Source of the DNA: Bifidobacteriaceae bacterium
Lineage (GTDB): Bacteria > Actinomycetota > Actinomycetes > Actinomycetales > Bifidobacteriaceae
DNA: 64,000 nt
Direction of reading: 5' to 3'
NCBI GenBank assembly: GCA_022651005.1
Contig: JALCQD010000001.1
Coordinates: forward strand, 496,001-560,000
Part shown: positions 8,142 through 16,771 of the stretch, piece after piece
Layout of the letters: each line of letters starts with the position of its first letter
How positions within the stretch are numbered: the stretch's first letter is position 1
The notes under the pieces: model-generated
What the model was told of the DNA's origin: nothing
Databases searched by the model: none
What the model saw: only the letters and a program-made list of their open reading frames with translations
Program-made: the position numbers and the translations under genes

Positions 8142-9425
8142 TCACTTCTTGCCAAGCGGTTCGATGACCTCCACGCCGCCCATGTAAGGACGCAGCGCCG
8201 CGGGAATGACGATGGAGCCGTCCTGCTGCTGATGGTTCTCCATGATCGCAACGAGCCAACGCGTGGTGGCCAAGGTGCCATTCAAAGTTGCCAGGTATGC
8301 GGTCTTGCCATCCTCGTCGCGGTAGCGGATATTGAGGCGGCGTGCCTGATACCCCGTGCAGTTGGACGTGGACGTGAGCTCACGGTAACGATTCTGAGTT
8401 GGAACCCATGCCTCGCAATCGAACTTACGAGCAGCGGAGGAACCGAGATCGCCGGCTGCAGTGTCGATGATGCGGTAGGGAACTTCCACCTTGCCGAGCA
8501 TCTCCTGCTCCATAGCGAGCAGCTGCTGATGCTGGTCGCGGGATTCCTCAGGCTTGCAGTAGACGAACATCTCCACCTTGTAGAACTGGTGCACGCGAAG
8601 GATGCCGTGGGTATCCTTACCTGCGGCTCCGGCCTCGCGACGGTAGCAGGCGGAGTAACCGGCGTAACGAATGGGACCATCAGACAGATCGAGAATCTCG
8701 TTCTCGTGCATGCCGCCGAGCGCAACCTCGGACGTGCCGACCAAGTACTGGTCGTCGGGCTCGCGCAGACGGTAAATCTCGTCGGCGTGCGAATTCAGGA
8801 AGCCCGTTCCGGCCATGATCTCCGGACGCACCAGCGTCGGGGTCACCGTAGGGATGAAGCCGTGTTCCTCGGCCTGGTCGAGTGCCATGTTGTACATGGC
8901 CATCTCGAGGCGTGCGAGCTTGCGCTTGAGGAAGAAGAAGCGAGATCCGCCAACCTTGGCGCCGCGTACGGTGTCAAGGCCACCGAGGCCTTCACCCAAT
9001 GCCAAGTGATCCTGCGGCTCGAAGCCCTCCGCCGAGAAGTCGCGCGGCGTGCCAACCTTCTTGACGACGATGTAATCATCCTCGCCGCCCTCTGGCGCCT
9101 CGGGCTCCACCACGTTGCTGAGCTTCCACATGGCAGTGGTGTACTCGGCGGTTGCCGCGTCGGCCTCGGCCTTGAGGGCCGCGACCTTCTGAGACAGTTC
9201 CTTCGTCTCGGCGATGAGCGACTGCTTCTGATCGGCAGGAGCGGAAGCGACCTTCTTTCCGATCTCCTTCTGCTGGGCACGCGCCGCTTCGTAGCCCTGC
9301 AGGGCATCGCGGCGGTCAGAATCGAATTTCAGCACTTCGTCGACGAGCTCTACCGACTCGGAACGCTTCCTCTGAGATTCGCGAACGACATCGGCATGGT
9401 CACGGATGAATTGAATATCAAGCAT
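8142..9425 (-). CDS. serS: Seryl-tRNA synthetase
   Basis: A 427-residue class II synthetase that charges tRNA-Ser. The N-terminal coiled-coil arm spans about residues 25-105 (QRKRSESVELVDEVLKFD onwards) and grips the long variable arm of tRNA-Ser. The catalytic core contains motif 2 (IRYAGYSACYRREAGAAGKDTHGILRVHQFYKVE) and motif 3 (LNGTLATTRWLVAIMENHQ). The frame is open to 9518, but the family start is MLDIQFIRDH at 9425, preceded by AGGAC. It is directly upstream of a tRNA-Ser gene on the same strand. No T-box structure is apparent in the 156-base upstream gap. Confidence 0.97.
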   Translation of the reverse strand: MLDIQFIRDHADVVRESQRKRSESVELVDEVLKFDSDRRDALQGYEAARAQQKEIGKKVASAPADQKQSLIAETKELSQKVAALKAEADAATAEYTTAMWKLSNVVEPEAPEGGEDDYIVVKKVGTPRDFSAEGFEPQDHLALGEGLGGLDTVRGAKVGGSRFFFLKRKLARLEMAMYNMALDQAEEHGFIPTVTPTLVRPEIMAGTGFLNSHADEIYRLREPDDQYLVGTSEVALGGMHENEILDLSDGPIRYAGYSACYRREAGAAGKDTHGILRVHQFYKVEMFVYCKPEESRDQHQQLLAMEQEMLGKVEVPYRIIDTAAGDLGSSAARKFDCEAWVPTQNRYRELTSTSNCTGYQARRLNIRYRDEDGKTAYLATLNGTLATTRWLVAIMENHQQQDGSIVIPAALRPYMGGVEVIEPLGKK

Positions 9426-9581
9426 GCGTCCTAGGTTAATGGCGCACGCAGACACGCCCAGAATCTCTAGGCGGCACACTTCAAGACATTTAAGGCATCT
9501 GTGTCCGTCAGAAGCCACGCACAGCTCCTCTTACTAATAACTCTCACAGAATCACAACAATGCAGAGAGTTTAATGGAACT

Positions 9582-10712
9582 ATGCAGATTCCAGTATGGG
9601 TAATTGTCATCGTCGCAATCGTTGCGGTGGCGCTTGTCCTGCTGCTCATCCGCTTCTTCGTTTCAGCCAGGCGTCGGCATCTTCTGAACCAACAAATCGA
9701 AGCCCGCCGCGAGGACTCGGTTTCCTACGCCTTTGTCATCAATCCTTCCAAGCCGAACGCGGCCAAGGTCACGCAGCAAATCCTTGACTTCTGCAGGGAA
9801 CGCGACATCGACGATCCCATGATCATCGAGACGCAGCTCGACAAGGACGGCGCCGCCTGCGCACGTGAAGCGCTGAAGCGGGGCGCCGACGTCGTAGTGG
9901 CCGCCGGAGGAGACGGAACGGTGCGTACTGCAGCGAGCGCACTCGCCGGAACTGATCACGCCTTTGGAATCATTCCCATCGGAACCGCAAATCTTTTCGC
10001 CCGTAATATGGATATCCCTCTCAACGATGTGCGTGCCGCACTGCAGGTGGCGGTATCGCACGGCTCGCGGCGCGTTGACATGGGAAGGCTCGCAGTTCTC
10101 GATTCGGACGAGCCGGAACACCGCCACGGTTTCCTTATTATTGCGGGAGTGGGCTTCGACGCTCAGATGATCGACGAGACCGATCCCAATCTCAAAAAGA
10201 ATTTGGGATGGGTGGCGTACTTTTTCGGCGGCGTCAAGCACCTGCTCGGAAAGAAAAATAAGGCTGACATCACCATCGAGCAGGCGGATGGCAACACCTC
10301 CACCATCAGAAACGTGGCCTTCCGCACTTTCATGGCGGGAAACTGTGGCCAGATCCCCGGTTTCTCTCTCATGCCCGAGGCGGACTACGGCGACGGGCTT
10401 CTGGACTTTGAGCTCATGGACACCAACGGCGGCCTCATCGGCTGGGCAAGCCTCTTCGGAGACGTGGTGCATCAGACGGTGACACGCAAGCCGGGGCAGA
10501 ATCCCCTCTCACTCAACTCCACCATCGAACAGATGCAGGGTTCACGCGCAGAACTGGTACTCAGCAGGCCCACGCTGGCGGAAGTGGACGGCGATATCTT
10601 GGGAGAGACCAAGCACATTGAGCTCACGGTGGATCGCCGCGCGCTGCTGGTACGCGTTCCAACCGAGCCGGATCTCTCCGCCACAGCGACCATTCCCCCG
10701 ATTAAAATCTAG
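9582..10712 (+). CDS. Diacylglycerol kinase catalytic-domain lipid kinase
   Basis: The 376-residue protein has an N-terminal transmembrane helix (about residues 4-26) and then a DagK/YegS/LCB5-type kinase domain: FVINPSKPNA, the nucleotide-binding AAGGDGTVRTAA motif, and GIIPIGTANLFARNMDIP. Family members phosphorylate diacylglycerol or related lipids using ATP in phospholipid recycling. The membrane anchor agrees with a lipid substrate. I prefer the ATG at 9582, which begins the hydrophobic segment; the ribosome-binding site is weak. It is divergent from serS and upstream of pgm, with 159 bases between. Confidence 0.88.
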   Translation: MQIPVWVIVIVAIVAVALVLLLIRFFVSARRRHLLNQQIEARREDSVSYAFVINPSKPNAAKVTQQILDFCRERDIDDPMIIETQLDKDGAACAREALKRGADVVVAAGGDGTVRTAASALAGTDHAFGIIPIGTANLFARNMDIPLNDVRAALQVAVSHGSRRVDMGRLAVLDSDEPEHRHGFLIIAGVGFDAQMIDETDPNLKKNLGWVAYFFGGVKHLLGKKNKADITIEQADGNTSTIRNVAFRTFMAGNCGQIPGFSLMPEADYGDGLLDFELMDTNGGLIGWASLFGDVVHQTVTRKPGQNPLSLNSTIEQMQGSRAELVLSRPTLAEVDGDILGETKHIELTVDRRALLVRVPTEPDLSATATIPPIKI

Positions 10713-10871
10713 ATTTCGTAGGTATTCCGGGTTTCAAACGCAGGCGTAGCACAACGAATGACGGCCAACACGTTCCCCGGATTCTTGCCACTGCTTTCGT
10801 CCACCCAGCGCAGATTTCATCGAATTTTGACCGGTCTAAAGATGACATAATGCGCACATCGTGACACAATA

Positions 10872-12572
10872 GTGAACATGACTGCACAAAACGCGGGGCT
10901 TCCCGCACAACCTTCGGATCTCATCGACGTCGATGACGTCATCGGAAAATACTATGACCTCATCCCCGACTCTCACGTGCCCGATCAGATGGTGGCCTTT
11001 GGCACCTCCGGACACCGCGGCTCCAGTCTGCTGACCTCCTTCAACGAGGCACACATCGTCTCCATCACCGCGGCGATCGTGGAGCAGCGCGCCAAGGCGG
11101 GCATCAACGGACCGCTTTATATCGGCCGCGACACCCACGCGCTCAGCCTCCCAGCATGGAAGACTGCCATCGAGGTGCTCATCGCCGCCGGCGTCACCGT
11201 TCGCATCGACTCACGCGACGACTACACCCCCACCCCCACCGTGTCACAAGCGATCCTGACGCATAATCGCGCGGCAGATGGCACACAGCGCTTCACCGGC
11301 GAAGGACTGGCAGACGGCATCGTGGTGACTCCGTCCCACAACCCGCCCACCGACGGCGGCTTCAAGTACGATCCGCCGACAGGCGGCCCAGCACCGGCCG
11401 AGACCACGAACGCCATCGCGCAGCGCGCCAACCAGCTGCTGCCCGCATGGACCAGCGTCAAGCGCATTCCGTTCGAGCAGGCCATTAAGTCCGATCTCGT
11501 GGAGCGCTTCGACTTCCGCAAGCACTATGTGGACGATCTCGTCAACGTCATTGACTTCGACGCCATCAAGAAGGCGGGCGTCCGCCTCGGCATCGATCCG
11601 TTGGGCGGCGCGAGCGTGAACTACTGGCCGCTCATCGCCGAGACGTACGGGATCAATCTCGAGGTCGTCAATCCCACGGTCGACCCTCGTTGGCCTTTCA
11701 TGACGATTGATCACGACGGCAAGATTCGCATGGATCCGAGCTCCCCCTACGCCATGAAAGGACTCGTGGACCGCCTCAACGGCGGCGCATGGGACAAGTA
11801 TGACCTCGTGGGTGGCGCGGATCCCGACGCCGACCGCCACGGCATCGTGTGCCCCGACTGGGGCGTGATGAACCCGAACCACTACATCGCCGTGTGCGTG
11901 GAGTATCTGTTCTCCGGCAACCGCCCCGGCTGGCCGAAGGGCGCAGGCGTGGGCAAGACCCTCGTCTCCTCGAGCCTCATCGACCGCGTGGCAGCCTCCA
12001 TCAACGCCAAGCTCGTAGAGGTTCCCGTGGGCTTCAAGTGGTTCGTGGATCCGCTGTTCAAGGGTGAGGTGGCATTCGGCGGCGAGGAAAGCTCCGGAAT
12101 GAGCTTCCTGCGCAAGGATGGTCGCGTATGGACCACCGACAAGGACGGACTCATCCCGGACTTGCTGGCAGCGGAGATCACCGCCAAGACCGGCAAGAAC
12201 CCCGCGGAACTCCACAAGGACCAGGTGGCGCGCTTTGGCGAGTCCTGGTACAAGCGCATCGACACCCCCACCACGCTGGAGATGAAGGCACGCCTGTCTT
12301 CCGTCAAACCCGAGATGGTGCTCGCCACCAAGCTCGCAGGTGAGGACATCACTGCCAAGATGACAAAGGCACCTGGCAACGGAGCGGCCATCGGTGGCAT
12401 CAAGGTGACCACAAAGGACTCCTGGTTCGCGGCTCGCCCCTCCGGCACCGAGAACATCTACAAGGTGTACGCGGAGTCCTTCACCTCGGAAGAGGCGCTC
12501 GACACCGTGCTCACCGACGCTGAGGATGTGGTGCACATCGCCACCAGTTCCTCCATGACGCAGGCGCTGTGA
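10872..12572 (+). CDS. pgm: Phosphoglucomutase (alpha-D-glucose phosphate-specific)
   Basis: A 566-residue enzyme interconverting glucose-1-phosphate and glucose-6-phosphate, linking galactose (Leloir) and glycogen metabolism with the bifid shunt. It has the phosphoserine loop VVTPSHNPPTDGGFKY (Ser155), the metal loop GGADPDADRHG, the sugar-specificity loop GGEESSGMSF and the C-terminal phosphate-binding RPSGTENIYK. The length fits the alpha-specific class. The start is ambiguous between GTG at 10872 and ATG at 10878. Neither has a Shine-Dalgarno sequence, which would fit a leaderless transcript. It ends at a strong bidirectional terminator. Confidence 0.97.
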   Translation: MNMTAQNAGLPAQPSDLIDVDDVIGKYYDLIPDSHVPDQMVAFGTSGHRGSSLLTSFNEAHIVSITAAIVEQRAKAGINGPLYIGRDTHALSLPAWKTAIEVLIAAGVTVRIDSRDDYTPTPTVSQAILTHNRAADGTQRFTGEGLADGIVVTPSHNPPTDGGFKYDPPTGGPAPAETTNAIAQRANQLLPAWTSVKRIPFEQAIKSDLVERFDFRKHYVDDLVNVIDFDAIKKAGVRLGIDPLGGASVNYWPLIAETYGINLEVVNPTVDPRWPFMTIDHDGKIRMDPSSPYAMKGLVDRLNGGAWDKYDLVGGADPDADRHGIVCPDWGVMNPNHYIAVCVEYLFSGNRPGWPKGAGVGKTLVSSSLIDRVAASINAKLVEVPVGFKWFVDPLFKGEVAFGGEESSGMSFLRKDGRVWTTDKDGLIPDLLAAEITAKTGKNPAELHKDQVARFGESWYKRIDTPTTLEMKARLSSVKPEMVLATKLAGEDITAKMTKAPGNGAAIGGIKVTTKDSWFAARPSGTENIYKVYAESFTSEEALDTVLTDAEDVVHIATSSSMTQAL

Positions 12573-12609
12573 CATTTGTGACATCACGGTAAGGCAACGT
12601 CTTTCTTAG

Positions 12610-12666
12610 GCGTATTAAAAGACCGCACGGGCTGGGAAATCAGCGCCGGGCGGTCTTTTAATACGC
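12610..12666. terminator. Bidirectional terminator between pgm and the flavin reductase operon
   Basis: A perfect 17-bp stem (12610-12626 with 12650-12666) contains A-runs on the left and T-runs on the right, so both convergent transcripts end in a U-rich hairpin. Confidence 0.88.
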
Positions 12667-12717
12667 ACTTAATCCTCGTGTCCTCGCGGTTTCAATTTAA
12701 CCGCCTAGCAGCATGGG

Positions 12718-13932
12718 TCAGTGAGCGCTGGCACTGCTGGTGGCATCAACGTTCATGGCGAGCGCGCGAGGAATCGCAGGGCCGTCGGCAACGCCTGTGT
12801 TGGCGGCTGCCTCTCCGTGATCGTCAACGTTGTCCGCGGCAGCCGTCCCCGCGCCCTCGGGAGCGCCGCCCGTGGAGGCACCACTCGTTGCGTCGGGAGT
12901 CACGCCGCCAGTTTCCGCCATCTCTTCCGTTGTGGGCCATGCGCCCGCCTCGAATTGGCGCAGAATGTTCTCGACGCTGCCGGTGAACTCGATGGTTCCC
13001 AAGTAGCGGCCGTCTACGTCGCGCAGCGCGTAATACTGGATGAGCGTGCGATGACCGTGCATCATTAGCGGGCGCTGCACCATGTCGGACTTACCTTCAC
13101 GGAAGCTGTTGATGATTTTCATCACTATCGGCAGCGCCTTGGGCGGATGGCATTCTTCCACGCCCTCCCCCAGCTCGGACACGTAGCGCACATGCTCGCG
13201 ATTCGGCTTGTCCGAATACCACGTGAAGTGATCGGTGGCGTCGATGAGATCCACTTCGAAGGGAATGGTGCTGAAGATCTGCTGGGCCTGGCTCAGCGTG
13301 AGCTTTCCCGTGGGAAAAGTGATGTAAGCGTCTGAGATAAATGGCTTTTTCAGCATTTCTGAATTCTCCTGTAGGCTCGGCATGCTGTTGATGGACGTCG
13401 CGTATTCCGCAAACGCCACAAAATTGTCTTCGAGATTCTTGATGGATGCGGGATCGCTCAGTACCCCGTCCGAGAAGGTCTTCCCCACGTTGCCGATGAG
13501 CACCTCATGGCCGGGGAGAACGTAGGCGGAGCAATCGGGCGAGGCGAGAATCTGACGCAGGTGTTCCTGGGCACGGGCCGATGCCTGCGTCCCGTATGCC
13601 ACACCCACCACCATCGCCGGTGTGTCAGTGAGACAGGTGGCCTTGTACGACAACCATTCGATGGCGCTCTTCAGCGCGGCAGGAATGGAGTGATCATATT
13701 CGGGAGCTGAAAAGATGACGCCCTCGGATTTGTTGACCGCCGTCTTGAAACGCCACACCTCCGTTTGCTCAGCGGCAGTGAGATCGTCAAAATCCTCCGT
13801 GAACGCGGGCAACTGAGACACTTCCAGAATCTCGATATCGGCAAGCTGCCAGAAATGCTTGCGCATGAACTGCAGCAAAAGGCGATTGTACGAAAAATCG
13901 GCGTTTGTGCCGACGATTGCCGTGAGCTTCAT
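12718..13932 (-). CDS. NADPH-dependent FMN reductase fused to a PAS domain
   Basis: A 404-residue two-domain protein. Residues 1-185 form a flavodoxin-like NADPH-dependent FMN reductase: KLTAIVGTNADFSYNRLLLQFM for FMN phosphate and SAPEYDHSIPAALKSAIEWLS as the family signature. Residues about 220-345 match the PAS domain seen in DUF438 proteins (FEVDLIDATDHFTWYSD, CHPPKALPIVMKIINSFREGK, YYALRDVDGRYLGTIEF). A Gly/Ala/Thr-rich tail of about 60 residues follows. It overlaps the upstream FMN reductase gene by four bases (ATGA), so the two are translationally coupled. The PAS domain may bind heme or flavin as a redox sensor or electron relay; this is inference. Confidence 0.87.
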   Translation of the reverse strand: MKLTAIVGTNADFSYNRLLLQFMRKHFWQLADIEILEVSQLPAFTEDFDDLTAAEQTEVWRFKTAVNKSEGVIFSAPEYDHSIPAALKSAIEWLSYKATCLTDTPAMVVGVAYGTQASARAQEHLRQILASPDCSAYVLPGHEVLIGNVGKTFSDGVLSDPASIKNLEDNFVAFAEYATSINSMPSLQENSEMLKKPFISDAYITFPTGKLTLSQAQQIFSTIPFEVDLIDATDHFTWYSDKPNREHVRYVSELGEGVEECHPPKALPIVMKIINSFREGKSDMVQRPLMMHGHRTLIQYYALRDVDGRYLGTIEFTGSVENILRQFEAGAWPTTEEMAETGGVTPDATSGASTGGAPEGAGTAAADNVDDHGEAAANTGVADGPAIPRALAMNVDATSSASAH

Positions 13933-14582
13933 TTCGTGACCGCCCTTTCCTCGTCCTTTTCGCCATCCTTTTCCACTGACTTCTCGCGTTCCTGCCTCTC
14001 GGCGACGGCGTTTTCAACCGCAGTACAGTCGGAGCAGCCTTCGTCAATGAAATGCTGGACAAATTCGGCAAACTGCGCCACGCATTTCTCGAGGAACGTA
14101 ACCGTCCCAGCGGCCGCTATGGCACCATCGTCATCGAACGCCGTGGCGGCGTTGCCAAGGAGGAATTCGTCACCCTGAAACACAATGGCGTCAATACCTG
14201 GAGAATTGAGAATGTCCCGCAGGTGCGTCTGCGCGCGGGAGGACCCCTGCGGATACGTCGAAGCGCCCACGAGCATCACTGGCTTGCCACGCAACGGGTG
14301 AAGTTCGTACGACAGCCACTCAATGGTGCTTTTCAGTGCCGAACTCACCGAATGGTTATATTCCGGGCACGCAATGATAACAGCGTCGGCCTTTTCGGCC
14401 TCCGTTGCCAGCTCGATGACAGGTGCCGGCATATTCCCCGAGAAGTTCTCGTTGAATAGCGGGATGCCGCGAACGCTTTCAATCGTGATGTCGTGATCTG
14501 TGAAGTGTTTTTTCATGAAGGTCAGCAGCTTAAAGTTGTTAGACTTCTTCGCGCTAGACCCAGCGATGGCAAGTATTTTCAT
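13929..14582 (-). CDS. NADPH-dependent FMN reductase
   Basis: A 217-residue flavodoxin-fold oxidoreductase. It has the FMN phosphate loop AIAGSSAKKSNNFKLLTFM, the family signature ACPEYNHSVSSALKSTIEWLS, and a flavin-contacting VGASTYPQGSSRAQTHLRDIL segment. The domain is paralogous to residues 1-185 of the downstream gene. The charged C-terminal tail (about residues 190-217) is rich in Glu and Lys and probably disordered. It is the first gene of the two-gene operon, starting at an ATG at 14582 after GGAGGGCGT. The electron acceptor (azo compound, quinone, chromate or another enzyme) cannot be told. Confidence 0.9.
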   Translation of the reverse strand: MKILAIAGSSAKKSNNFKLLTFMKKHFTDHDITIESVRGIPLFNENFSGNMPAPVIELATEAEKADAVIIACPEYNHSVSSALKSTIEWLSYELHPLRGKPVMLVGASTYPQGSSRAQTHLRDILNSPGIDAIVFQGDEFLLGNAATAFDDDGAIAAAGTVTFLEKCVAQFAEFVQHFIDEGCSDCTAVENAVAERQEREKSVEKDGEKDEERAVTK

Positions 14583-14778
14583 ACGCCCTCCATCTGACTC
14601 GCCGTGACGATCCTCATGCTGTCGCCGGCCTTCCTTGGCGCGAAGCGCGGATCTCTTTCAGAAGAGTAACGCACTTGACCACGGCGCACCAAGACTCTGA
14701 ACAGCCATCTCAGTAGGGCAACACGGCCTGCAGAGTCACTTCTGGTGGCATACTTGGAAAGGATCAGATTGGAGAGCC

Positions 14779-15570
14779 ATGACAACCACCATCGTTTCAA
14801 CAGACGGAAGCGCTTTGAGCAACCCAAACGGGCCGATGGGATGGGGCTGGGCCAATCACAACGACCGCAGCCACGACGCGGGCGGTGCCACCAACGGCAC
14901 AAACCAAATCGGTGAGCTGTGCGCCGTGCTCCAGGCCTTACGCACGCACCACAACGCCGAGGACCTGCTCATCGAAACGGACTCGCAATACGCCATCAAC
15001 TGCTCCACCACGTGGGTTCACAACTGGAAGAAGAACGGTTGGCGCAACGCCGCCAAGAAGCCAGTGAAAAACGTGGAACTCATCAAGGCCATAGATTTTG
15101 AGATGCACAACCGGCCCGGCTCCGTGGCGTTCAAGTGGGTCAAGGGCCACGCCGGCAATGAGTTCAATGAGATCGTCGACGATCTGGCGCGCGGTTACGC
15201 AGGCGACGCCCAGTCGGGCGCAAAGCCCGGGAAGCTGCCGTTGGAGGGATGGCAGTCGCTGCTGAATTCTCCCTATCGCAAGGGGTTGGAAGTCCCCGCC
15301 GACGTACAGGCGCAACTTGACGGGAACGCGGGCGTGGCGACGGCCACGGCAACCGCTCCCGTGACCACGGCGCTCCCCGTCTCCGCCACACCTGCAGATT
15401 CTTCGACTGCGACGCCAGCGGATGCAGCTCCCGAAGAACCCAGCGCTGCCAATGGGTACGGAACGCTCGAACAGCTGTCGCTCTTCGACGATCCCGAGCC
15501 CACCGCCGAACCTGAACCACCCGCATCATCTCCCGAGGAAGACGATCCGCGCCAGGCAACGCTGTTTTAA
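14779..15570 (+). CDS. rnhA: Ribonuclease HI with C-terminal extension carrying clamp-binding-like motifs
   Basis: A 263-residue RNase HI that cleaves RNA in RNA-DNA hybrids. The catalytic set aligns with the classic enzyme: Asp9 (STDGSA), Glu46 (IGELCAV), Asp68 (ETDSQY), His124 (KGHAGNEFN) and Asp134 (EIVDDLAR). The core ends near residue 145, close to normal length. An extension of about 110 residues, mostly Ala/Thr/Pro/Glu, carries EQLSLFDD at 231-238 and ends in RQATLF at 258-263. The pentapeptide QLSLF is the textbook bacterial sliding-clamp-binding consensus, and QATLF is a looser match. The start at 14779 has GGAGAG upstream. It is divergent from the flavin reductase operon. Confidence 0.93.
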   Translation: MTTTIVSTDGSALSNPNGPMGWGWANHNDRSHDAGGATNGTNQIGELCAVLQALRTHHNAEDLLIETDSQYAINCSTTWVHNWKKNGWRNAAKKPVKNVELIKAIDFEMHNRPGSVAFKWVKGHAGNEFNEIVDDLARGYAGDAQSGAKPGKLPLEGWQSLLNSPYRKGLEVPADVQAQLDGNAGVATATATAPVTTALPVSATPADSSTATPADAAPEEPSAANGYGTLEQLSLFDDPEPTAEPEPPASSPEEDDPRQATLF

Positions 15571-15799
15571 GATCTCTGAGCACCATCAATCCAGATCGCC
15601 GCGCTTTCGCAAGTCGCTATCGCACCAACGCCACACGACCTCTCACAAAGCATTATGCGAACTCCTTCAGTTCACGCCCTCGCGATAGAATAAGACCGTT
15701 CAAAGAGACTGCCGACGCGGTGTTGCCTTCACGAGTTCTCTCGTACAGCGCGCACGATGCCGGCGTGGGATCGAAATGTTTAGACGAAGGAGACTCCCC

Positions 15800-16498
15800 A
15801 TGGATCAAGAAGAACAGAACAAGCTGAAGAAGGCCGCGGGCATCAAGGCCGCGCAGTTGATTGAGAACGGCATGGTCGCAGGTCTTGGAACAGGCTCCAC
15901 CGTCCGTTACTTCGTGGACGAGCTCGGCCGTCGCGTGAAGGAAGAGGGCCTGAGCTTCACCGGCGTCACCACTTCCGTACGCACCAAGGAGCAGGCGGAG
16001 GGCTACGGCATCAAGATTGTGGACGTGGACGATGTCGAGAGCATTGATCTCACCGTTGACGGCGCAGACGAAGTCGACAAGGACTTCAACGGCATCAAGG
16101 GCGGCGGCGCTGCACTGCTGTGGGAGAAGATCGTGGCTACGAACTCCAAGAAGATCGTGTGGATCGTGGACCAGTCCAAGGTGGTCGACACCATCGGCAA
16201 GTTCCCGCTCCCCGTCGAGGTCATTCCCTTCGGTGCCGGCCACGTCATCAAGACCTTCGAAGCAAAGGGATACAAGCCGGTTCTTCGTCTGGACGACTCG
16301 GGCACACCCGTGCGCACCGACGAGAAGAACTTCGTCGTTGACCTGCATCTCGAGAAGATCGAGCACCCGCAGGAGCTGGCGGACGATCTCATCCACACCG
16401 TTGGCGTGGTGGAGCACGGCCTATTCCTCAATATGGTGAACACGGTTATCGTGGGCGCCGAGGGCGAGCCAAAGGTTCTCACCAACCCCAACAAGTAA
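15800..16498 (+). CDS. rpiA: Ribose-5-phosphate isomerase A
   Basis: A 232-residue enzyme interconverting ribose-5-phosphate and ribulose-5-phosphate, needed for the bifid shunt and for pentose use. Motifs are [15 protein letters not shown] for phosphate binding, the [10 protein letters not shown] segment, the catalytic [15 protein letters not shown] and [14 protein letters not shown]. The ATG at 15800 has AAGGAGA at proper distance; the frame is open slightly further upstream but without support. It is followed by a very long perfect hairpin. Its position next to arabinofuranosidase and near the ara genes agrees with pentose metabolism. Confidence 0.97.
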   Translation: MDQEEQNKLKKAAGIKAAQLIENGMVAGLGTGSTVRYFVDELGRRVKEEGLSFTGVTTSVRTKEQAEGYGIKIVDVDDVESIDLTVDGADEVDKDFNGIKGGGAALLWEKIVATNSKKIVWIVDQSKVVDTIGKFPLPVEVIPFGAGHVIKTFEAKGYKPVLRLDDSGTPVRTDEKNFVVDLHLEKIEHPQELADDLIHTVGVVEHGLFLNMVNTVIVGAEGEPKVLTNPNK

Positions 16499-16533
16499 TA
16501 CCCATGATTTTCTGAATCTGAATCGGAAATCTA

Positions 16534-16596
16534 GAGTGTAGTGAAACGGCCTCTCAGAGGAGCTTTGCCTCCCTGAGAGGCCGTTTCACTACACTC
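16534..16596. terminator. 24-bp perfect hairpin after rpiA
   Basis: The arms at 16534-16557 and 16573-16596 are exactly complementary over 24 bases with a 15-base loop. It lies 35 bases after the rpiA stop and probably ends its transcript, but no clear U-run follows on either strand, which is unusual for an intrinsic terminator. Confidence 0.65.
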
Positions 16597-16698
16597 GAAA
16601 TAATGATGGTGCGGTCACGGCAGAAATCCACACGTCACTCCCAGAAAACCCGCATTGAAATTGCAAAGGCCCTATTGAAAAAGTAAAGTAAATAGCCA

Positions 16699-16714
16699 AG
16701 TACAAGGTTGTACT
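16699..16714. promoter_or_regulatory. Candidate LacI-type operator upstream of the arabinofuranosidase gene
   Basis: A 16-base dyad, AGTACAA-GG-TTGTACT, with perfect 7-base arms. It lies about 58 bases before the abf start, just downstream of a possible promoter (TTGCAA, 17 bases, TAAAGT). The adjacent LacI regulator gene makes it the natural binding site, by inference. Confidence 0.5.
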
Positions 16715-16771
16715 AGATTCTTGGTCACAACCTGATTGCCGGCATGACTATCAGAACTACGCGGAGGAAAA

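Noticed and set aside
8232-9434. 400-codon plus-strand open frame
   Set aside because: Antisense to serS, with no ribosome-binding site or domain.
9426-9581. T-box leader before serS
   Set aside because: I found no T-box sequence or specifier structure in the upstream gap; actinobacterial serS genes usually lack one.
11244-12587. 447-codon minus-strand open frame
   Set aside because: Antisense to pgm; His/Val/Gly-rich composition typical of antisense GC-rich frames.
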